A stretch of 5,881 nt of DNA. Source: Thermotogae bacterium. Its GTDB lineage: Bacteria > Thermotogota > Thermotogae > Thermotogales > DSM-5069. The stretch is from assembly GCA_003641785.1 (NCBI GenBank), contig QNAO01000069.1, positions 1 through 5,881 of the forward strand, written 5' to 3'. The translations under genes and the position numbers were made by a program. The notes beneath the pieces are model-generated. The model did no database searches, was not told the origin of the DNA, and was given only the letters and a program-made list of their open reading frames with translations. Of the stretch, positions 1 to 5,881 are shown piece after piece. The stretch's first letter is position 1, and each line of letters opens with the position of its first letter.

Positions 1-1192
1 ACGCAAACCAGCCGTCATTTGTACACACAATTAAGAGCTGAGCTCCATTCTTGACAAGTTGACGAGAGACCTCAGAAAAATAGCTTTCAAAACAAATTTG
101 CACGCCCAATGAGGGATAACCTTCAATATCGAAAACGTTGTACTCATTTCCTGGCGCCAAATATGCCATACCTTTCAGGAATGACAGAAATCCGAAGACT
201 TCCTTGTAGGGAAGTTTTTCAACAAAGGGAAACAGCTTCACTTTCGAGTAAGAGTCTTTAAACCCATCTGCGTCAAAAGCGAGAACCGCGTTTCGCACGC
301 TGTCTTCATCTTTCAAAAGTGTTCCCATAAATACCGTCAGATTGTTTTGTTGGGCTATTCTAATCAGTTCGTTTTCCACAACAGTGCCACGTATGTCAAC
401 TGGAAAAACATCTTCGGGAAGTACCACGACAGAATCCTTTGTCGCTTTCAAGAGTGGCTTGATGTCTGACCAGAGATGGTAAACTGTTCGACTGTACTTC
501 ACATTCTGGCTGGTGTTCGTCTGTATCGCTGTGATGCTCACTCCACCAGATGTAATTGGCGGAAGTTTAAGAGCCACAAAATTTGATATGAAGCATATCG
601 TCAAAACAAGACCAGCAATTTTCGTATAAGCTCGAGTCGAGCGCCTGAGAATTCTGTAACCAATGACATTCACAGCCACGATCAAGAATGTGAGTCCCAG
701 TGAACCCCCAACCGATGCAAGCTGCAGGACACCTGTATCTCTGTAGAGAGCATCTGACAACCTACCACCGGTGAAGCCCATGTCGCCAATGCCTCTGAGA
801 TATTCAAAGAACGTGTACGCAGAAGCGGTGAAGAGTATCTCTCTGAGAGGATTTTTTTTAATGGATCTTTCAGCAAGACCGTAGACAAAACCAAATCCAG
901 CAAAGGGAAATGCCTCAACAATCCCCATCAGGATAAACACGAATACACCTACCCAGGAAGAAAATCTACTGAAAACTTGCGGAAGATTATCTGTGAGCAC
1001 CGGTAGAACCCAAAAAAGGTTCGCTAAAATGAAAAGGAGATAAAACACAAATCCGTAAAGCGCACCCCAAAAAGGCCCTCGCCTGTTGAGAGCCTTCAAA
1101 AGAGGAATGAGGCAAATCCATACCAGAAAACCTGCAAGAAACCCTGGCATGGACAGAACTGTCAGAAGTGAAGACATCAACACATAGATCAC
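1..1192 (-). CDS. lnt: Apolipoprotein N-acyltransferase, 3' end cut by window edge
   Basis: This inner-membrane enzyme of the nitrilase superfamily transfers a third acyl chain from a phospholipid to the N-terminal cysteine of lipoproteins, the last step of lipoprotein maturation. I translated 397 residues by hand with no internal stop; the C-terminus lies beyond base 1. Residues 1-210 are hydrophobic with several membrane segments (roughly 1-33, 40-66, 79-106, 155-180, 190-208). Residues 217-397 form the nitrilase domain. The triad aligns with E. coli Glu267/Lys335/Cys387: Glu260 in LPEDVFP, Lys317 in YSKVKLFPFVE and Cys367 in VQICFES. Glu325 matches E. coli Glu343, and TNDGWF (391-396) matches the family SNDAWF motif. 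The Trp expected after the QSLK-like stretch is Tyr233, and the residue after the catalytic Cys is Phe368 instead of Tyr. I chose the GTG start at 1192 because AAGGTGG lies 7 bases upstream; ATG at 1177 is an alternative. It begins 2 bases after the aminotransferase stop, so it is probably coupled. Family call is firm; enzyme activity is inferred. Confidence 0.93.
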   Translation of the reverse strand, partial: MIYVLMSSLLTVLSMPGFLAGFLVWICLIPLLKALNRRGPFWGALYGFVFYLLFILANLFWVLPVLTDNLPQVFSRFSSWVGVFVFILMGIVEAFPFAGFGFVYGLAERSIKKNPLREILFTASAYTFFEYLRGIGDMGFTGGRLSDALYRDTGVLQLASVGGSLGLTFLIVAVNVIGYRILRRSTRAYTKIAGLVLTICFISNFVALKLPPITSGGVSITAIQTNTSQNVKYSRTVYHLWSDIKPLLKATKDSVVVLPEDVFPVDIRGTVVENELIRIAQQNNLTVFMGTLLKDEDSVRNAVLAFDADGFKDSYSKVKLFPFVEKLPYKEVFGFLSFLKGMAYLAPGNEYNVFDIEGYPSLGVQICFESYFSEVSRQLVKNGAQLLIVCTNDGWFA

Positions 1193-1194
1193 GT

Positions 1195-2355
1195 TCAGCC
1201 CACCTTTTCCACAGCTTCAGCGAGTGTCTGAACTACTTGTTCTTGCTCCCAGGGTGATATTTCAGTGAAAAAGGGTAAAGCAAGCGTACACCTGGAAATT
1301 CTCTCTGTGACTGGTAAAAGTCCCTCCTTGTAATTGAAGACTTTTCTATAAATAGGTTGAAGGTGAACAGGTGAGAAGTAGTTTCTGGTCTGAATACCCT
1401 TGTCTTCCATGTAATGGATGATTTTATCTCTGTTGAGCTTTTCGTCAAGTTTGACGACGTAGACAAACCATCCCATTTTGCTCGTGTACTCCGCGATAAA
1501 AGGTACACTCACCCAGTCATATTTGCAAAGCATCTCATTATAGCGCTTCGCCGCGCTTTCTCTGCGCTCCAGTATCTGGTCTACATGAGAAAGCTGGACA
1601 AAACCAAGAGCTGCCGACATCTCATCTATTCTGTAATTGTAGCCAATCCTCAGATGTTTTAGCCACTCCCCACCCTCGCCTCTACCCTGGTTTCTAAGGC
1701 TTCTCACAACGTGCGCTAGCTCCTCATCAGATGTCGTTATTACCCCACCTTCACCGGTTGTTATCTGTTTATTGGGGTAAAAAGCAAATGCCCCTGCTTT
1801 TCCAAAAGAGCCGCACGGCTTTCCCTTGTATTCAGAACCAAGGGCTTCACAGGAGTCCTCAACCAGCACCAGTTTCCATTCATGAGATATCCTTTCCAAG
1901 CTGTCCCAATCAAGCGGCTGGGCAAAAATATCTACTCCCATAATGAACCGCACTTTACGCATGTCAACTATCTGTCCACTAATGGAAAAACGATTGTTTT
2001 TCACGTCATTCAAGAGATTCTCGATGGCTTCAGTGCTCATATTTAGGGTAGATTCGTCTATATCGACAAATAGGGGTATGGCTTTCTCAAAGAGAACAAC
2101 ATTCGCAGAAGCAATAAATGTGAATGACGGCACGATGACGTAATCTCCCGGTTTCAAATCAAGAGCTTTGAGTATAAGGTGTAAAGCGGCTGTTCCACTG
2201 CTGACCGCAACAGCAAAGCGAGTATTCGCTAACTGAGCAACCGACTGCTCAAATAGTTCAGTGTACCTGCCCATACTGAGCCTACCGCTTTTCAGCACAT
2301 CAGTCACTGCGTGAATCTCTTCTTCTGTTATGTAGGGTCTCGATAGTGGAATCAT
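1195..2355 (-). CDS. DegT/DnrJ/EryC1/StrS-family PLP-dependent sugar aminotransferase
   Basis: A 386-residue cytoplasmic fold-type I PLP enzyme, full length for the family. Relatives transfer an amino group, usually from glutamate, to a nucleotide-linked keto-sugar for surface polysaccharides, glycans or secondary metabolites. The phosphate-binding SSGTAALHL loop lies at 52-60. VPSFTF at 75-80 and VDID at 97-100 are family hallmarks. VDIFAQPLDW (141-150) precedes VEDSCEALGSEY (165-176), where Asp167 should pair with the pyridine nitrogen. Lys196 in YPNKQITTGEGG is the Schiff-base lysine. GYNYRIDEMSAALGFVQL (238-255) and the C-terminal small domain follow. All catalytic residues are present. 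The ATG overlaps the HAD stop as ATGA and has GGGGG 7 bases upstream; the stop is 2 bases before lnt. No dehydratase, epimerase or glycosyltransferase gene is visible, so the sugar cannot be named. The family assignment is strong; substrate and pathway are open. Confidence 0.95.
   Translation of the reverse strand: MIPLSRPYITEEEIHAVTDVLKSGRLSMGRYTELFEQSVAQLANTRFAVAVSSGTAALHLILKALDLKPGDYVIVPSFTFIASANVVLFEKAIPLFVDIDESTLNMSTEAIENLLNDVKNNRFSISGQIVDMRKVRFIMGVDIFAQPLDWDSLERISHEWKLVLVEDSCEALGSEYKGKPCGSFGKAGAFAFYPNKQITTGEGGVITTSDEELAHVVRSLRNQGRGEGGEWLKHLRIGYNYRIDEMSAALGFVQLSHVDQILERRESAAKRYNEMLCKYDWVSVPFIAEYTSKMGWFVYVVKLDEKLNRDKIIHYMEDKGIQTRNYFSPVHLQPIYRKVFNYKEGLLPVTERISRCTLALPFFTEISPWEQEQVVQTLAEAVEKVG
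1200..1206 (-). promoter_or_regulatory. Ribosome binding site deciding the lnt GTG start
   Basis: AAGGTGG on the minus strand lies inside the last codons of the upstream aminotransferase gene, 7 bases before a GTG at 1192. The next candidates (GTG 1183, TTG 1180, ATG 1177) are 16 or more bases away, so the GTG at 1192 is the best start. Confidence 0.7.
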
Positions 2356-3185
2356 ATGTCTTCCCCCAAAACGAACTTCTTAATTGCCAAAGAAACGCCA
2401 GAATCGTTATTAGAAGCTGTTGTGAAGCGAGCTATTTTCTTGATATCTTCTGGAGCATTGTCCATTGCCACTGAGTAGCCTACTTTCCTCATTATTTCTG
2501 AATCGTTGTAATTGTCTCCGACGAACATCACTTGAAATGGATCAATTCCATAGATATTCAGCATCACATCAAGCGCTTTTTCCTTTCCGGTATTCGGTCC
2601 GAAAATTTCTGTGAAGACGGTTTCATCTTTCTTTTGATTCTTAACGGCTGTAAATGCTTTGGGACAACACATTTCAAGCTCTTGTACAAGGGTCTCCACG
2701 GCACGGGATTTTCCTATGAGTGCAATTTCGGCAATAGAGTCTCTGTCACGAACCGCTTGCGCAAGATCAGAAACGGTACGCACTCTATGCATGTTGTACG
2801 AAAAATAGTACTCGAAAGCTCCCCTGTATTCTTTTTCTACAAGCATATCCTGAGGAGAGAAAAACGACTCGTAAACTACGGTATAAATTCCCCTCCTTCT
2901 GGCATGTTTCAACGCCTCTAACGCCACTTTTGTGTTTAGAGAAATCTGGTGTATAACACGTCTTTCGAAAGGAGTTGCTATAAGAGCGCCGTTTTGAAAA
3001 ACTACTGGAATGTCTATACCCAGTTCTTCAAGATATGGCAGAGCAGAGAAATAGCTTCTGCCCGTAAATATGGTAATATGGGCGGCCTGTCTTGCCAAAG
3101 AAATGACTTGCTTGTCCTGATCAGAGATTTGCTTTTTGTCGTTCAGAAGAGTCCCATCAAGGTCTATACAAATGAGCTTTACCAT
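2352..3185 (-). CDS. Cof-type HAD-superfamily hydrolase (subfamily IIB phosphatase)
   Basis: A 277-residue soluble phosphatase of the Cof/YbiV-like class, of normal length (about 260-290). Motif I is IDLDGTLL, with nucleophile Asp8 and acid/base Asp10. Motif II is Thr41 in FTGRS. Motif III is probably Lys201 in GKEKALDVML. Motif IV is VGDNYNDSEIM, with Asp224 and Asp228 for magnesium. The C2-type cap lies between motifs II and III, roughly residues 80-195. Members typically dephosphorylate sugar phosphates, flavin precursors or other small phosphates, and sequence alone rarely gives the substrate. The ATG at 3185 has GAGGTGA just upstream (GAGG core 7 bases away). It is the first gene of the set, and its TGA overlaps the aminotransferase ATG by 4 bases. 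The gene partnership suggests sugar-phosphate processing, but that is inference. Confidence 0.94.
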   Translation of the reverse strand: MVKLICIDLDGTLLNDKKQISDQDKQVISLARQAAHITIFTGRSYFSALPYLEELGIDIPVVFQNGALIATPFERRVIHQISLNTKVALEALKHARRRGIYTVVYESFFSPQDMLVEKEYRGAFEYYFSYNMHRVRTVSDLAQAVRDRDSIAEIALIGKSRAVETLVQELEMCCPKAFTAVKNQKKDETVFTEIFGPNTGKEKALDVMLNIYGIDPFQVMFVGDNYNDSEIMRKVGYSVAMDNAPEDIKKIARFTTASNNDSGVSLAIKKFVLGEDI

Positions 3186-3200
3186 GACATCACCTCTACC

Positions 3201-3209
3201 AGTATAACA
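3201..3209 (-). promoter_or_regulatory. Possible extended -10 promoter for the HAD-aminotransferase-lnt operon
   Basis: The minus strand reads TGTTATACT, an extended -10 (TGn followed by TATACT, one mismatch from TATAAT). No -35-like hexamer lies 16-18 bases upstream, because that region is the terminator hairpin. A start about 7 bases downstream would fall near 3194, giving a leader of only about 10 bases that begins within the Shine-Dalgarno sequence. The alternative is transcription by readthrough of the terminator. Confidence 0.4.
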
Positions 3210-3233
3210 AAAAAAGGGAGCCGTTTAGCTCCC
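3209..3233 (-). terminator. Rho-independent terminator of the tRNA-Leu unit
   Basis: On the minus strand GGGAGC (3233-3228) pairs with GCTCCC (3221-3216) around a six-base loop, followed directly by seven T residues (3215-3209). It starts one base after the CCA end of tRNA-Leu(GAG), so it should end both tRNA transcripts and any readthrough from the efflux-pump gene. The stem is short (6 bp) but GC-rich. Confidence 0.85.
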
Positions 3234-3234
3234 C

Positions 3235-3322
3235 TGGTGCCGAGGGCGGGACTTGAACCCGCACGGGCTCAGCACCCACATGGCCCTCAACCATGCGTGT
3301 CTGCCTATTCCACCACCTCGGC
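3235..3322 (-). tRNA. tRNA-Leu (anticodon GAG)
   Basis: An 88-base class II tRNA with encoded CCA. The acceptor stem is GCCGAGG paired with CCTCGGC, with discriminator A at 3238. The anticodon arm is CATGG, loop TTGAGGG, CCATG. The GAG anticodon at 3288-3286 reads CUC and CUU. The variable arm GGGT-loop-GAGCCC (about 4 bp) is of the long type expected for leucine. The T arm is GCGGG, TTCAAGT, CCCGC. It has its own apparent promoter in the 44-base spacer and is followed at once by a terminator. Confidence 0.97.
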
Positions 3323-3332
3323 ATCATATCAA

Positions 3333-3362
3333 ATGCTATCACAGCTTGAAGAGCCTTGTCAA
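3333..3362 (-). promoter_or_regulatory. Sigma-70-type promoter of tRNA-Leu(GAG)
   Basis: A perfect TTGACA -35 (3362-3357) and TAGCAT -10 (3338-3333; four of six matches to TATAAT) are separated by 18 bases. The -10 ends 10 bases before the tRNA 5' end, leaving a leader of a few bases for RNase P to remove. The -35 begins only 4 bases after the CCA of the upstream tRNA. Confidence 0.7.
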
Positions 3363-3366
3363 GAAC

Positions 3367-3454
3367 TGGTGCCGAGGGCGGGAGTCGAACCCGCATGAGG
3401 TCATCCCTCAACTGATTTTGAGTCAGCCGCGTCTGCCTATTCCGCCACCTCGGC
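3367..3454 (-). tRNA. tRNA-Leu (anticodon CAA)
   Basis: An 88-base class II tRNA with encoded CCA. The acceptor stem is identical to that of the neighbouring tRNA-Leu (GCCGAGG/CCTCGGC, discriminator A). The anticodon arm is GCTGA, loop CTCAAAA, TCAGT (one G-U pair). The CAA anticodon at 3420-3418 reads UUG. The long variable arm is TGAGG-GATGA-CCTCA, a clean 5-bp stem. The T arm is GCGGG, TTCGACT, CCCGC. It lies 61 bases below the efflux-pump stop and has a strong promoter in that gap. No terminator separates it from tRNA-Leu(GAG), so the two are probably also co-transcribed and cut apart. Confidence 0.97.
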
Positions 3455-3465
3455 AACCAACAAAG

Positions 3466-3495
3466 ATTCTAACATCGGAACTTCTCAACTGTCAA
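3466..3495 (-). promoter_or_regulatory. Sigma-70-type promoter of the tRNA-Leu(CAA) unit
   Basis: A perfect TTGACA -35 (3495-3490) and TAGAAT -10 (3471-3466; five of six matches) have an 18-base spacer. The -10 ends 11 bases before the mature tRNA 5' end, so the start would be about 4-5 bases upstream of it. The -35 begins 20 bases after the efflux-pump stop codon. Confidence 0.8.
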
Positions 3496-3515
3496 GCTAA
3501 ATCCAAGACTGCGGA

Positions 3516-5881
3516 TCAAGCTTTTTTTCTGTGTAACAGCTCAAACAATGATGGAACGCCAAACAACGTGAAAAGCGTGGTTATCGAAAGACCAAGAATT
3601 ACTGTCCACGCAATAGGAGACTCCAGTTCCCGACCTTCAGCTCTGCTCAGGGCTGTCGGCAATAATGCTATCACCGTGGTCAGAGTTGTCATCATTATGG
3701 GTCTCAAACGCATCTTGGCGCCTTCTACAATTGCCCATCTGAGCGGCCGATTGTCCTTACAAAGTTGCTTAATGACTGTAACCATAACAATTGCATTGTT
3801 TACCACAACTCCTGAGAGAGTCAGAACTCCCACAAGAACAGGAAGATTCAGAGGATAGTTAAAAACAAGTATCGCCGCAGCCAAACCGATAATCCCCACA
3901 GGAACGGTCGCAAAGATCACCAGCGGAAGCCTTAAAGACTCAAACTGCGCGCTCAAAAACATGAAAATAAGTACAACTGCAACATATATGACAATCCTGA
4001 AATCGCTAAGGAGGGTATCCATTGAAGTTTTCTGACCCGACACACTGTATTTAACAGTCCCCAAATTCAGTGATGACAGCGTTTTTTCAACCTGAGAGTA
4101 CAATGTGGAAACCGGCAAATCAGAGGAAATATCGACATACATGACACGCTCTCCATCATCGTGAAATATAGAGCTGAGAGCGGTTCTAGTCGCAATATCT
4201 GTCACAGATCCAAGCAAAACATTTTTCCCAATGAAGCTATGAATAGGAGCATGTTCAACATCAAACGTTGTTTCTATTTCTCCAACCTTCAGGAATATCG
4301 GAAGTACGTTATCGCCAACTTCAATTGTTCCAAACTGCTTGCCAACGGTCTTAAGCTGAAGTTCCATGAAGATCTGTGCCGGTAATATCCCCGCAAAAAG
4401 AGATCGATCTCTATCTATTTGCACATGCAAATTTGTCAACTGGGGCTTTGAGCGGACAGTCACGGTCCCAAGATTTCTCTTTGATAGCTCTTCTCTAACC
4501 AAATGTGCCTTTTCGACAAGCTCATCTATATTGTTGCCACGAAACTCAACGGTGACAGGGTATCCAAATAGCTGCTGCAAAAAGTTCATTTCAGCCACAG
4601 TGATTTTGCCGGGAAACGAAAGTTGCTCCAGATCAGCGATAAATCGTTTCTTATTCGAAATAAACTCCTGCCGACTACCGGAAAAGACCACAGTAATAGT
4701 TGCCTTGTTTTGAGCAGCATCGCTTACAATTTGAGCTAACTCACTCGTTATACCGATCTCAGAATAAACAGATTCTATACCGTACGAATCCCTACCGCTG
4801 ATTATCTTGTTCTCCAGATCCTCAATGATTCGCGCAGTTTCTTCATAGGGCAGTTGTCTGTCCATCTCAACGTTCACCATCAACAAGTTGCTCTCAAATT
4901 TTGGAATAAAACTCGTCGATTGTGAAGATATGAAAAAGGCACTTATTACTACCAAAACGGCTGTAGGAAGTAAAACGACGGCTTTCTTTTCAAGTGCTTT
5001 TTCAACAGTTTTTCCATACAAATCAGTAAATCTGTCAAAAATAGGATGCCTCTTCACTTTGATCCATCTCGATGCCGCTGGAACAATGGTGCCGGCAACA
5101 AGAAGTGATGAACCCAGAGCCAATGTTAGAGTCGCAGCAAAGTACTTGAACATCGTTGAAGCCAGGTTCTGTGTGAAAAGCAAGGGAACAAAGACTATCA
5201 CAGTTGTCATGGTCGAAACAAAAATCGCAATCCACACTTCACTGGTACCTTTAGCAGCGGCCTGGTCGAAGCTTTCGCCCCTTGACTTGTGCTTATAGAT
5301 GTTTTCAAAAACAACGATCGTATTGTCCACAAGCATTCCAACAGCCATTGTTAAACCACCGAGAGTCAAAAGGTCTACATTGAGTTTGAAAAAGTACATA
5401 AATACAACGGCCATGAGCAGTGAAATTGGTATTGATAAAGAAACGACAATCGTTGAAAGCACATCTCCCAAAAACAACATGACCACAAGAGCGGCCCCAA
5501 TCAATCCCAGCAAAAGGTTTTGCAAAAGATTTCCAACGGCTCTATTTGTGTATTCAGATTGATCTATCAGTGGAACGTAAGAGATATTGTGATTTTCCAA
5601 CAATTTCTTTACATCTTGAACCACTTTTACCGTGTTAGCCCCAGAACGCTTTCGAACAGCTATTACCGCCGCAGGTTTTCCATTTACCCTGACACAACCT
5701 CTTTTCTCTGTATCAACAATCGCTATATTGGCTACCTGTTCAAATCTAATGGGCAGAAGAATGTTAGGGAGCTGTCCACTCATAACCTTTGTTGAAGACA
5801 ACCCGCGAAAACCTATCACAGCTTTTCTAAGATCATCAAGTGATTTGAACTTTCCATCGACAGTCACGGTCAGCAGATTAC
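3516..5881 (-). CDS. RND-family efflux pump (AcrB/HAE1-like), 5' end beyond window
   Basis: An inner-membrane proton-driven exporter of the hydrophobe/amphiphile efflux type, which normally works with a membrane-fusion protein and an outer-membrane channel. The open frame runs off the right edge: 787 residues are visible, starting at about AcrB residue 222, so TM1 and most of the first porter domain are missing. An internal GTG at 5867 is not the real start. The visible part begins in the first porter domain (VTVDGKFKSLDD; VRVNGKPA at 63-70; RSGANTV at 78-84). TM2-TM6 follow at about 118-270, TM7 at 300-318, the second porter domain at about 325-620, and TM8-TM12 at about 626-781. TM4 carries MLVDNTIVVFENI (Asp185-Asn186), aligned with AcrB Asp407-Asp408. 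TM10 has VVVNNAIVMV, with Asn694 where AcrB has Lys940. RLRPIMMTTL marks TM11. The tail after TM12 is short (LHRKKA). No terminator is visible after the TGA. Partner genes would lie outside the window; substrate is unknown. Confidence 0.94.
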   Translation of the reverse strand, partial: NLLTVTVDGKFKSLDDLRKAVIGFRGLSSTKVMSGQLPNILLPIRFEQVANIAIVDTEKRGCVRVNGKPAAVIAVRKRSGANTVKVVQDVKKLLENHNISYVPLIDQSEYTNRAVGNLLQNLLLGLIGAALVVMLFLGDVLSTIVVSLSIPISLLMAVVFMYFFKLNVDLLTLGGLTMAVGMLVDNTIVVFENIYKHKSRGESFDQAAAKGTSEVWIAIFVSTMTTVIVFVPLLFTQNLASTMFKYFAATLTLALGSSLLVAGTIVPAASRWIKVKRHPIFDRFTDLYGKTVEKALEKKAVVLLPTAVLVVISAFFISSQSTSFIPKFESNLLMVNVEMDRQLPYEETARIIEDLENKIISGRDSYGIESVYSEIGITSELAQIVSDAAQNKATITVVFSGSRQEFISNKKRFIADLEQLSFPGKITVAEMNFLQQLFGYPVTVEFRGNNIDELVEKAHLVREELSKRNLGTVTVRSKPQLTNLHVQIDRDRSLFAGILPAQIFMELQLKTVGKQFGTIEVGDNVLPIFLKVGEIETTFDVEHAPIHSFIGKNVLLGSVTDIATRTALSSIFHDDGERVMYVDISSDLPVSTLYSQVEKTLSSLNLGTVKYSVSGQKTSMDTLLSDFRIVIYVAVVLIFMFLSAQFESLRLPLVIFATVPVGIIGLAAAILVFNYPLNLPVLVGVLTLSGVVVNNAIVMVTVIKQLCKDNRPLRWAIVEGAKMRLRPIMMTTLTTVIALLPTALSRAEGRELESPIAWTVILGLSITTLFTLFGVPSLFELLHRKKA

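Noticed and set aside
682..921. A 79-codon minus-strand open frame within lnt
   Set aside because: It is another reading frame of lnt. The lnt frame is continuous from 1192 to the window edge and carries all family motifs.
2532..2921. A 129-codon plus-strand open frame opposite the HAD gene
   Set aside because: It lies wholly inside a gene with complete catalytic motifs on the other strand, and its composition looks random.
3327..3332. A TATGAT-like hexamer just before tRNA-Leu(GAG)
   Set aside because: A start from it would fall inside the mature tRNA. The TAGCAT element with the perfect -35 fits much better.
3235..3454. Direct repeats of about 20 bases at the ends of the two tRNA genes, possibly an integration-site duplication
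   Set aside because: The shared bases are the acceptor and T-arm ends that leucine tRNAs have in common, and no integrase or foreign DNA lies between them.
3196..3456. An 86-codon minus-strand open frame spanning both tRNA genes, with two copies of a PRWxNRQTR-like segment
   Set aside because: It is the tRNA-Leu sequence read as protein. The duplicated peptide comes from the conserved acceptor and D-arm bases of the two tRNAs. Such false proteins are common in databases.
3253..3858. A 201-codon plus-strand open frame with RESNP and PIPPPR-type segments
   Set aside because: Its first part is the antisense of the tRNAs and the rest is antisense to the efflux-pump gene. It has no ribosome site and no plausible protein features.
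4888..5298. A 136-codon plus-strand open frame opposite the pump gene, and similar ones at 5299-5562 and 5520-5795
   Set aside because: All are antisense shadows of membrane segments of the pump, without a start signal or recognisable protein features.

Overview
All recognisable genes in this window lie on the minus strand. Read in transcription order, from high to low coordinates, they are: the C-terminal three quarters of an RND-type (AcrB/HAE1-like) efflux pump, two tandem leucine tRNA genes (anticodons CAA, then GAG), a rho-independent terminator, and a tight three-gene set encoding a Cof-type HAD phosphatase, a DegT/DnrJ-type PLP sugar aminotransferase, and apolipoprotein N-acyltransferase (Lnt), which is cut by the left edge. 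There is no CRISPR array, mobile element, integrase or other mobility gene, and no gene-free stretch longer than about 60 bases once the tRNAs are placed.

The host is probably a bacterium with a Gram-negative-type envelope: an RND pump and Lnt both fit an inner-plus-outer membrane cell with triacylated lipoproteins. Base composition looks moderate (mid-40s % GC by eye). The protein style (many Lys/Glu/Val, GTG start on lnt), TTGACA-type promoters with 18-base spacers and encoded CCA ends on the tRNAs would fit a Thermotogota-like organism such as Mesotoga or Kosmotoga. That placement is a weak inference from style only.

Region by region: 3516-5881 is the pump, missing about 220 N-terminal residues beyond the right edge. 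3323-3366 and 3455-3515 are the two short spacers, each holding a convincing sigma-70 promoter directed at the tRNA below it. 3367-3454 and 3235-3322 are the tRNA-Leu genes. 3209-3233 is the terminator, only one base past the last CCA. An extended -10-like element at 3201-3209 overlaps its U-tract and may start the next operon. 2352-3185 (HAD), 1195-2355 (aminotransferase) and 1-1192 (lnt) are joined by a 4-base ATGA overlap and a 2-base gap, so they are almost certainly co-transcribed and translationally coupled.

Functionally this is a cell-envelope and housekeeping neighbourhood: export across the envelope, leucine decoding, amino-sugar synthesis (specific sugar unknown) and lipoprotein maturation. 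I found no convincing undescribed system. The points most worth a second look are the compact tRNA/terminator/promoter architecture, the coupling of lnt to a sugar aminotransferase and a HAD phosphatase, and the residue substitutions in the pump's proton relay and in Lnt.
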